A stretch of 16,992 bases of DNA. It comes from a bacterium. Its GTDB lineage: Bacteria; Babelota; Babeliae; Babelales; RVW-14. The stretch covers positions 1 to 16,992 of the forward strand of contig JAHFBQ010000028.1 in the NCBI GenBank assembly GCA_023249935.1, written 5' to 3'. The notes beneath the pieces are model-generated. The model was not told the origin of the DNA, did no database searches, and saw only the letters and a list, made by a program, of their open reading frames with translations. Made by a program: the position numbers and the translations under genes. Positions 1 through 5,454 of this stretch are shown here, in pieces; the first letter of the stretch is position 1; each line of letters opens with the position of its first letter.

Positions 1-82
1 CACTGACTCCTCAATGAATATGGCGAAATAATGAGGCAAGTGTACGGGGTCTTTGGATGAAAAAGCAAGGCACTGATCAAGA
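1..82. other. Left-edge intergenic stretch
   Basis: No gene is visible here. Read on the minus strand, a purine-rich GAGGAG lies at about 12 to 7, which would suit the ribosome binding site of a further minus-strand gene starting just outside the window (a GTG at 3-1 is also present but only three bases away). I see no hairpin terminator between this point and the lipoprotein gene ending at 83, so the minus-strand operon may continue leftwards. Confidence 0.3.
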
Positions 83-892
83 TTAGATTTCTAGCGGAAC
101 AAGAACCTTTTTATCACCAGTAGCGTAGCGTAGAACGAGCTGATGCTGGTTTGTTGCATCCGTTTCTATTGGTCGTGCATCGAAGAAAATGATTTGCTGC
201 AGGGTGGAATGGGGAGCAATTTCTACGCAATCATCGAAAGATAACGTGATTGGAGAGAACATGAGCCGAAACTGGTTGATGAGTCGTTCTTCTTCACTTT
301 CAATAATATTTGTTTTTTCTGCAGAGATGGCATTGTAGACATATGACCCAATAAGTGCGATTGGTATAGTAGAGAGTACGGCAGCGATGCCATTGATCCA
401 GTTGTTGTTAGGGATTCCTCCCGGTGAGTTATCGGTTGCGCGTTGTTTGAGGCTTTGAAATACCTGGTAGGAAGCCATTGCGCATATTCCGCTCGTTATT
501 CCAATGGTAAGGCCTTGGGAGATGGTGTGTCCTACCGTAAGCTCTTGCATGCGGGGGTCTTGTAGAGCTATTTTGCTGAACATGAGCGCTAAATCTTCTG
601 TGTCATAGGTAGCTACGGTGGTTCGTTCAATTTCTAAGGTGACCGGTGCACTGGTTTTGTTTTCGATGCGTAATGATGCACCAAGTAGATGTGGTGGAGA
701 ATCATTGAGAGCTGTCGAGATGATTTCGCTGGTGATGAGGCCCTGTTTTATCTGTAGAGTGTCATCATCGACAACTTTTACACTTTGCTTGGCAGTTGGT
801 AATGTTGGCGGCGTGTATTGTTTTGAGCCGCATCCGCTCAAAACTAAGAGAGAAGTCAGTGCTGGCAAAAGAAATATCATGGTGTGCAGCAT
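83..892 (-). CDS. Putative lipoprotein with internal hydrophobic segments (unknown function)
   Basis: A 269-residue protein that I do not recognise. It starts with a lipoprotein signal: hydrophobic residues 5-17, then lipobox L18-S19-G20-C21, so Cys21 should be lipidated after signal peptidase II cleavage. The body is beta-rich with the motif NKTSAPV at 78-84. Two hydrophobic stretches (about 126-146 and 168-188) interrupt it and could be membrane helices, followed by a charged ESEEER patch and a C-terminal beta region. It lies 11 bases downstream of another lipoprotein that shares its layout and short motifs, so the two are probably a duplicated pair in one operon. Start ATG at 892 is used; an in-frame ATG at 880 (Met5) would still keep the lipobox. 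No strong Shine-Dalgarno is visible for either start. Envelope location is inferred; the function is unknown. Confidence 0.8.
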   Translation of the reverse strand: MLHTMIFLLPALTSLLVLSGCGSKQYTPPTLPTAKQSVKVVDDDTLQIKQGLITSEIISTALNDSPPHLLGASLRIENKTSAPVTLEIERTTVATYDTEDLALMFSKIALQDPRMQELTVGHTISQGLTIGITSGICAMASYQVFQSLKQRATDNSPGGIPNNNWINGIAAVLSTIPIALIGSYVYNAISAEKTNIIESEEERLINQFRLMFSPITLSFDDCVEIAPHSTLQQIIFFDARPIETDATNQHQLVLRYATGDKKVLVPLEI

Positions 893-903
893 ATGGTTTA
901 GTT

Positions 904-1503
904 TTAAATGTTTACCGTGAGGTCAATAGTTTCTTTGGAGTCTTTTTTGGTGAAGCTGAGTGTGAAATTATTGTAGTAGTTAGCTTCTCGTATGAACATG
1001 ACCTTGTTGATGCTTGCGTAGGGGCGTATTGTGACTTTGCTGTTGTTGGTTAAGATTTTTTGGTCAATGTCCTCATTGATGCGTTTATTTTGCCACCAAC
1101 AATTATAGCCATCTGCAACAGCACCCAAGAAAAATGGCCAAATCCAAATACCTGGAATAGACCATAAGATAACGCGTCCAACGGTATTATAGTGCAGCTT
1201 TGTTGCTACGATATCGATATCTTCAAGCTCAAGATCAATGGTGCGGCCATCGAGTAGGATTGGTGCGGCTGTTTGGTTGAAAATATTGACCTGTACTGCG
1301 CGGATGCGATTCGAATTAAGATTGTGCTTGAAATAAAAATCAAGATCTGGCTTGGTTAATTCTCTCGCTGTAACTTTCACAAGCTTGTTTTCAACTTTTG
1401 CGCCGTAGACTTGCGCACGTAGAGCCCTTGGTGTGTAATAGACGCAACCGCTCAGTGTCAGCATGCCTAAAAGGGCTAGAACATATGAAAACATCTTTGA
1501 CAT
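904..1503 (-). CDS. Putative lipoprotein, paralogue of the downstream lipoprotein (unknown function)
   Basis: A 199-residue protein with a lipoprotein signal peptide and lipobox L17-S18-G19-C20. The motif NQTAAPI (76-82) aligns with NKTSAPV of the next gene. The C-terminal segment around IRPYASINKVMF (159-170) aligns in style with the neighbour's IAPHSTLQQIIF. A hydrophobic, tryptophan-rich stretch at 110-131 sits in the middle, where the neighbour has two such stretches. This suggests a beta-sandwich-like domain split by a membrane or amphipathic insertion. ATG at 1503 is preceded by AAAGG with an 8-base gap, a good ribosome site. It is the first gene of a probable two-gene minus-strand operon with a promoter candidate just upstream. 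I do not recognise the family. Confidence 0.82.
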   Translation of the reverse strand: MSKMFSYVLALLGMLTLSGCVYYTPRALRAQVYGAKVENKLVKVTARELTKPDLDFYFKHNLNSNRIRAVQVNIFNQTAAPILLDGRTIDLELEDIDIVATKLHYNTVGRVILWSIPGIWIWPFFLGAVADGYNCWWQNKRINEDIDQKILTNNSKVTIRPYASINKVMFIREANYYNNFTLSFTKKDSKETIDLTVNI

Positions 1504-1533
1504 AACTCAAGCCTTTATCTTTTTTTTTGACTG

Positions 1534-1542
1534 ATTGTATCA
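1534..1542 (-). promoter_or_regulatory. Candidate extended -10 promoter for the lipoprotein pair
   Basis: On the minus strand the sequence reads TGATACAAT, an extended -10 (TGn followed by TACAAT, five of six matches to consensus). It lies about 31 bases upstream of the ATG at 1503. A TTGATT is present only 14 bases upstream of the -10, too close for a normal -35, but extended -10 promoters tolerate weak -35 elements. This is a consensus judgement only. Confidence 0.4.
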
Positions 1543-1679
1543 TGTAGCAATGCAATCAACTGATTTAATCGGTCAAATAGAATGCAGTTCATTCTAAAGG
1601 CCCGATTGTTCTTGTCAAACTCTTAATTGAATTGCATTTTTTTAAAATTGCATAAGACTTATCATTCTATGAAGACTTT

Positions 1680-1685
1680 GGGAGG
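1680..1685 (+). promoter_or_regulatory. Shine-Dalgarno GGGAGG that fixes the AAA gene start
   Basis: GGGAGG lies 7 bases before the GTG at 1693 (4 bases before another GTG at 1690). It supports a GTG start here rather than the in-frame TTG at 1627 or ATG at 1669. Starting at 1693 also puts a textbook signal peptide exactly at the N-terminus. Confidence 0.75.
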
Positions 1686-1692
1686 ATACGTG

Positions 1693-2787
1693 GTGAATGT
1701 AAGAAAAATTCAGCTTTTTATCATTCTACTTCTTGGTGCCAAGTCTGTTCAGGCCTTTCAGCTGGCACGCCTTTTAAATAAGATGAATGAATCAGCGAGA
1801 AATATTGTTGCAACGGTGAGCCAGCAGGCAGCTGAGAATGGTAAGAGTGATTTTGGTCAGTATCCAGGGGTGGATGGTGATCAAAAGGGTTGGGATTCAA
1901 TGCCAACTCGTTCGCAAGATTTACAGCAAATGAATCAAGATCCTAATCGACAAGACCCAAATAAGGTTTATTTTTCGGATATTATTGGTATAGAGCATGT
2001 TCTTGCCGAGGTGTCAGAGATCGTTGATTATCTCAGATTTTCTGATGTGTATCGCCGTCTTGGTGCCAGAATGCCACGGGGAATTCTTCTTGAAGGGCCA
2101 CCTGGAAATGGAAAAACTATGATTGCTAAGGCGATTGCCAATGAGGCTAGTTGTTCATTTTTTCAGGCTAGTGGGTCTTCTTTTATCGAGATGTACGTAG
2201 GAACTGGGGCTGCTAGGATTAGGCAGCTTTTTGCTCAAGCACGCGCACACCCCCCATCGATTGTGTTTATCGACGAGTTTGATGCGGTTGCTGGTGTTGA
2301 TCGTTCTGCCTTAACAGGTGGCGGTGGGGATCAGGAATATAAACAGACAGTGAATCAATTGCTTACGGAGCTTGATGGATTTTCAAGTTCTTCGTCGACT
2401 ATTGTTATTGCCGCAACAAATAACGCAGGATCTCTTGACCCTGCTGTAAAGCGCTCTGGTAGGTTTGACAGGATCATTCATGTTCCGTTACCTGACTGCG
2501 CAGGACGCAAAAAACTACTAGAACATTATCTTATTAAGCTGCCTCGATTGGATAGCGATATTGAGGATGAAATGCTTGCCAAAATTGCCAAAGATAGTGA
2601 AGGACTTTGCGCGGCTGATTTTAAAAATATGGTTAATGAGATTGCGATTTTAGCTGTTCGGGAGCGTAGTGATGCAGTTTGTGCAAGACATCTTACAGCA
2701 GGTGCTGCTAAGGTTATTGCTCAGAGAAAGAAACCTGATATAAAGGGGGACTTTAGAGACATCTTTAAAAAAGGGAATTCTAAATGA
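1693..2787 (+). CDS. FtsH-like AAA ATPase with N-terminal signal peptide, no protease domain
   Basis: A 364-residue AAA+ ATPase whose nucleotide-binding module is very like FtsH. Residues 1-21 form a signal peptide (basic MNVRK, hydrophobic core 6-14, likely cleavage SVQA before Phe22). After a polar linker of about 70 residues the AAA domain begins near residue 90. It has Walker A GPPGNGKT (135-142), an FtsH-type pore loop EMYVGTG, Walker B IVFIDEFD (190-197, D194/E195), sensor AATN, and the arginine-finger region KRSGRFDR (253-260), then an FtsH-like helical lid. The M41 zinc-protease domain of FtsH is absent; the protein ends soon after the lid. I see no second membrane helix, so by the positive-inside rule the ATPase would face the periplasm or be secreted, which is odd for an ATP-dependent enzyme. 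Its stop overlaps the next gene's start (ATGA), indicating translational coupling to the Deg protease. AAA identity is secure; location and function are inferred. Confidence 0.9.
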   Translation: MNVRKIQLFIILLLGAKSVQAFQLARLLNKMNESARNIVATVSQQAAENGKSDFGQYPGVDGDQKGWDSMPTRSQDLQQMNQDPNRQDPNKVYFSDIIGIEHVLAEVSEIVDYLRFSDVYRRLGARMPRGILLEGPPGNGKTMIAKAIANEASCSFFQASGSSFIEMYVGTGAARIRQLFAQARAHPPSIVFIDEFDAVAGVDRSALTGGGGDQEYKQTVNQLLTELDGFSSSSSTIVIAATNNAGSLDPAVKRSGRFDRIIHVPLPDCAGRKKLLEHYLIKLPRLDSDIEDEMLAKIAKDSEGLCAADFKNMVNEIAILAVRERSDAVCARHLTAGAAKVIAQRKKPDIKGDFRDIFKKGNSK

Positions 2788-4340
2788 AATTCTTAAATAA
2801 AAATGTTCTATTTTTGATATCAATCTTAGTTGTGCCACTTGTTTTAACTGCTGAACCTAAGCGAAGCAAGCAAGGTTTTTCTAATTGGGGCGATGTTTGT
2901 AAAGAGCGTAAGAGTACGGTAGTGCAAATATTTACTTGTAGAAATCACCTGGATATTTTTGAACCGTTTAGAGCTCCTGAGCAGAGTATTGTTTCTGGTA
3001 GCGGTGTTGTCATAAGCCAAGATGGTTACGTGCTTACCAATTATCATGTGGTGGATGAAGCGAGTAATGATGAGGTGCGTAAAAAGGTTGGTATCTATGC
3101 ACAAACGTGCTTGAGTGGTAAAAAGCGCTTTGAATTGCAGTACATTGGAGGTTGTCCATCGCGCGACGTTGCTCTATTGCAATTTACACCGGAGTCTTTC
3201 AAGAGTTATAAGGCTATAACTAAGCAAGAAGGTATGCCATTCGCAGAATTGGTTGATTCAGACAAAATTGTTGAAGCGCAGCCCATAATGTTACTTGGTC
3301 ACCCCGATGGGGAGGAAGAGGTTAAAATTACGGTTGGATATGTTAAGGGGCGTACGGTTACTCCAAAAGGTGCTTTGATTCAAACGACGGCACCGGTGAA
3401 TCATGGAGATTCTGGTGGGCCATTTTTTGATGAGCAGGGAAGAGTAATTGGTCTTTGTGTTGCAAAAAAAGTAAATGCTGAATGTTTTGGGTACATCATC
3501 CCAACAAATAACATAATGCTCATGTTCGATGATTTAGAAAAAAATAAGATTCTGCGTCCTCCATGTTGGGGAATTGCATTTATTCCAACAAATGAATCTA
3601 CGCGAGCCTACCTTAAATGTCCCGAAGAGGGTGTTTATATTTCCGATATTGTGGATGGCGCTCTGGCTGCGCAAGCGGGATTTAAGCGGGGAGATATCAT
3701 CGTGGCAGTGGATGATCGGCCTCTTGATGCATCAGGATATTTATTTGCCGATTGGACAGCTGAAAAGGTGAGCTTAGTTGATTATGTTAATAGAATGGCC
3801 ATTGGGTCTGATATCAAATTTACCTATTATAGGGCTGGCCTTCCTATCAATGTAACCGTGACATCCATTACAAGAAATGTTGCTGATGTTGATTTTTTCT
3901 ATCCGTGTTTTGAAGCGCAGCCTGATTATGAAATATTTGCAGGCATGGTTGTTTCGCAACTAACACTTAACCATGTGGCTCTTCTTGTTGCTCAATATGG
4001 GTCGGTGGAGCAAGGGCTGATGAAATATACCCAGGAAGAATCAAAACTAGAGCCTCGTCTCTTGATTACTTCTATTTTCAACACGTCTCAATTGCATCTT
4101 TCAAGAGCATTGACTCGAAAAGTGAATTTACTGAGTAAAATCAATGGCAAGTCGGTTAATACTATTAAAGAGTTTAGAGAAGCGGTTCTAGCTGGTAAGA
4201 ATGAGCAGTTTTTTACTATAGAAACAGACGCTGGTGCTTTTATTGCTCTTCCTCTGCAGGAAGTATTGAAAGAAGAGGGAGTGTTGAGTGACTCGTATCA
4301 TTACAAGCAGTCAGATCTTGTTGCCTTGCTGAAAAAATAA
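2784..4340 (+). CDS. Secreted HtrA/Deg-family serine protease (S1C, two PDZ-like domains)
   Basis: A 518-residue trypsin-fold protease. Residues 1-23 are a signal peptide (hydrophobic 8-21, likely cleavage LTA before Glu24), so it should work in the periplasm or outside. The catalytic triad is visible: His88 in TNYHVV, Asp128 in SRDVALL and Ser210 in GDSGGP. A PDZ domain follows at about 265-360 (EGVYISDIVDGALAAQAGF then GDIIVAVDD), then a linker, and a second, degenerate PDZ-like region at about 415-490 (LLITSIF to INGKSVNTIKEF). The C-terminal tail LPLQEVLKEEG is shared with the paralogue at 5455. The unusual inter-PDZ region and tail recall plant organellar DEG2/DEG9 rather than E. coli DegP. 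ATG 2784 overlaps the stop of the AAA gene by ATGA, with AAGGGA about 7 bases upstream. Family assignment is firm; substrates are unknown. Confidence 0.93.
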   Translation: MKFLNKNVLFLISILVVPLVLTAEPKRSKQGFSNWGDVCKERKSTVVQIFTCRNHLDIFEPFRAPEQSIVSGSGVVISQDGYVLTNYHVVDEASNDEVRKKVGIYAQTCLSGKKRFELQYIGGCPSRDVALLQFTPESFKSYKAITKQEGMPFAELVDSDKIVEAQPIMLLGHPDGEEEVKITVGYVKGRTVTPKGALIQTTAPVNHGDSGGPFFDEQGRVIGLCVAKKVNAECFGYIIPTNNIMLMFDDLEKNKILRPPCWGIAFIPTNESTRAYLKCPEEGVYISDIVDGALAAQAGFKRGDIIVAVDDRPLDASGYLFADWTAEKVSLVDYVNRMAIGSDIKFTYYRAGLPINVTVTSITRNVADVDFFYPCFEAQPDYEIFAGMVVSQLTLNHVALLVAQYGSVEQGLMKYTQEESKLEPRLLITSIFNTSQLHLSRALTRKVNLLSKINGKSVNTIKEFREAVLAGKNEQFFTIETDAGAFIALPLQEVLKEEGVLSDSYHYKQSDLVALLKK

Positions 4341-4384
4341 ATTAAGGCGTTTAAGTATAATTTCTATACTATAAAACGTTGATC

Positions 4385-4412
4385 TAGACGCGATATGGCC
4401 TTGCAATATAAA
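4385..4412 (+). promoter_or_regulatory. Candidate promoter upstream of the coiled-coil gene
   Basis: TAGACG (4385-4390, four of six to TTGACA), a 16-base spacer and TATAAA (4407-4412, five of six to TATAAT). The predicted transcript would start near 4419, directly at the foot of the hairpin at 4422. This is a consensus match in an AT-rich gap, not proof. Confidence 0.35.
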
Positions 4413-4421
4413 ATTTTGCGC

Positions 4422-4465
4422 GTTAAAGTAGCCTACCTAAAAGAGGGTAGGCTACTTTAACTTTT
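4422..4465 (+). terminator. Perfect 16-bp hairpin followed by TTTT, probable intrinsic terminator
   Basis: The left arm GTTAAAGTAGCCTACC (4422-4437) is exactly complementary to 4446-4461, with an 8-base loop TAAAAGAG, and TTTT follows at 4462-4465. It most likely ends the AAA-Deg transcript, about 80 bases after the protease stop. It ends only 22 bases before the next start codon, so it could also be a stabilising 5-prime hairpin on the next mRNA. The T-tract is short for so long a stem. Confidence 0.75.
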
Positions 4466-4483
4466 ATAACAAAGGATCTGGCA

Positions 4484-5092
4484 GTGAACACCAAGCAATT
4501 GCTTTCGTTATTTGCAGCGTTGGGTGTTGTAGTGTTTTTCTTGGGCGTGGGAAATAATTCAGTACATGCAAAGTCAAAATCACAAATAAATCCAAAGGCC
4601 CTTAAGGCCGTATCTTGCGACGAATTATCTACAGATGAAGATGATGTTGAAACGCAAGCAGCAGATCTTAGAGAACTTGATGAAGCGGATCTTGAAGAAC
4701 AGATAAATCATTTGAAAACCAATCTAGAAGAACAAGGGCAAGATGAACTTGCTGTGCTTGGTGAAAAAGTGAAAAATCTTGAAGAATCATGGTTGAGTTT
4801 TGAGAGTAACAAGGAATCTTTGGTTGCTCGCAAGGAGCTTGCGCTTAAGTTAATGGATTTAATTAAGTATCTCGTTTCAGTAGCGGCTGTTTATAGTACT
4901 GTAGTGACAATTGTTCCACCTCTTGCTTTTAATTTAGAAATGATATTTATTGCATTAGAAAAGATATCTCATTCTGCAAGTATTTCACTTGTTGCGCTCT
5001 GTTTTCTTAAATTTTTTAGTTGGAGTCAAGGCAATCGCAGTGAAAATGTAGATGCATCACCAACTCCACCGCAACCTCTTTTGTTGAACTAG
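4484..5092 (+). CDS. Exported coiled-coil protein with hydrophobic C-terminal segments (unknown function)
   Basis: A 202-residue protein that I do not recognise. It starts at GTG 4484, with AAAGGA (4471-4476) 7 bases upstream. Residues 1-29 look like a signal peptide (hydrophobic 6-22, likely cleavage VHA before Lys30). Residues about 46-120 are rich in Glu, Asp, Leu and Gln (for example ELDEADLEEQINHLK) and look like an acidic coiled coil. Two hydrophobic segments follow, about 126-148 and 150-178, the first containing a PP turn at its end (VPPLAF), so the C-terminus is likely a membrane hairpin. The tail SPTPPQPLLLN is proline-rich. It lies between the two paralogous Deg proteases, after a strong hairpin, so it is probably its own transcription unit. 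A scaffold or adaptor role for the flanking proteases is possible but only a guess from location. Confidence 0.75.
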   Translation: MNTKQLLSLFAALGVVVFFLGVGNNSVHAKSKSQINPKALKAVSCDELSTDEDDVETQAADLRELDEADLEEQINHLKTNLEEQGQDELAVLGEKVKNLEESWLSFESNKESLVARKELALKLMDLIKYLVSVAAVYSTVVTIVPPLAFNLEMIFIALEKISHSASISLVALCFLKFFSWSQGNRSENVDASPTPPQPLLLN

Positions 5093-5110
5093 ATAGATTG
5101 GCAAACAAAA

Positions 5111-5140
5111 AATACTTTTATTCGGTTTCATAAAAGTATT
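5111..5140 (-). terminator. Minus-strand intrinsic terminator overlapping a small ORF's stop
   Basis: An 11-bp perfect inverted repeat: AATACTTTTAT (5111-5121) and its complement (5130-5140) around an 8-base loop. Read on the minus strand the stem runs straight into a T-rich stretch (TATTTTTTG), as in an intrinsic terminator; on the plus strand no T-tract follows. The stop codon of the 45-codon minus-strand ORF lies inside the hairpin, so the two probably belong together. It could also help separate the coiled-coil gene upstream from what follows. Confidence 0.65.
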
Positions 5141-5255
5141 GATCCAGATGACCGATTTGTGCTTCAGTACATTCACTAGGAAATTTTGCTGAGGGTTGGC
5201 GGGGGTGCTTTTTATAGTGCTTTGCCCAAGCTTCGTTAAAAACTACGTCGGGCAC
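5118..5255 (-). CDS. Small ORF of 45 codons, real small gene or gene remnant
   Basis: On the minus strand, GTG at 5255 opens a 45-codon frame ending in TAA at 5120-5118. The predicted peptide starts VPDVVFNEAWAKHY and ends GHLDQYFYETE. It is hydrophilic, with no signal peptide or membrane helix. AGGA (5268-5265) lies 9 bases upstream of the GTG, and an intrinsic terminator overlaps the stop, which is what supports it as a gene. Directly upstream in the same frame lies a short run from ATG 5300 (MAVVAEAMPASGL) that is cut by a single TAA at 5261-5259. The region may therefore be a pseudogene with an in-frame stop, or a leader peptide plus a short gene. I do not recognise the family. Confidence 0.4.
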   Translation of the reverse strand: MPDVVFNEAWAKHYKKHPRQPSAKFPSECTEAQIGHLDQYFYETE

Positions 5256-5271
5256 GTCTTATAATCCTGAG

Positions 5272-5354
5272 GCAGGCATAGCTTCAGCGACGACGGCCAT
5301 GATCCATCAAAAATTTGAGCTGCCACGCGATAACCCGTGTGGCGGCTTTTTTTT
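5272..5354 (+). ncRNA. Candidate small RNA ending in a strong terminator
   Basis: A perfect TATAAT at 5260-5265, with TTAAAA 18 bases upstream (5236-5241), could start a plus-strand transcript near 5272. The strong terminator at 5318-5354 would end it after about 83 bases. The terminator lies some 225 bases past the nearest plus-strand gene and has no obvious other client. The RNA would be antisense to the upstream part of the minus-strand small ORF. It does not resemble tRNA, SRP RNA, tmRNA or RNase P RNA. The promoter call is by eye. Confidence 0.25.
5318..5354 (+). terminator. Plus-strand intrinsic terminator with eight T residues
   Basis: The left arm AGCTGCCACGCG (5318-5329) pairs with 5336-5347 (two G-U wobbles) around the loop ATAACC. 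The T-tract covers 5347-5354. It is a strong canonical terminator, and it insulates the Deg/HD-GYP operon starting at 5455 from upstream transcription. Confidence 0.9.
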
Positions 5355-5454
5355 ATTCAAAAATGGGCTACTTGCAAAGGCAGGCTTAGGCTTGCTAAAT
5401 CTACTGAACGGTTATTTGTAAATCTAAGGTTTCTCTGAGGGAGAGGGTCGTGGC

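Noticed and set aside
1627..1692. Longer form of the AAA protein from TTG 1627 or ATG 1669
   Set aside because: No ribosome site precedes these codons, and they would put extra residues before the signal peptide. GGGAGG at 1680-1685 points to GTG 1693.
1693..2787. Calling the AAA protein FtsH
   Set aside because: The M41 HExxH protease domain and the two-helix FtsH N-terminus are absent; only the ATPase module matches.
5191..5354. SRP RNA, tmRNA or tRNA in the 5093-5454 gap
   Set aside because: The GGGGGTGC start looked suggestive, but no SRP loop consensus, tRNA arms or tmRNA acceptor pattern is present, and the minus strand reads as a short coding frame.
5271..5395. Repeated GGCAGGC-TAG-CTT-like stretches near 5272 and 5379 as a mobile repeat
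   Set aside because: Only partial similarity over about 17 bases; no third copy, terminal repeats or target duplication seen.
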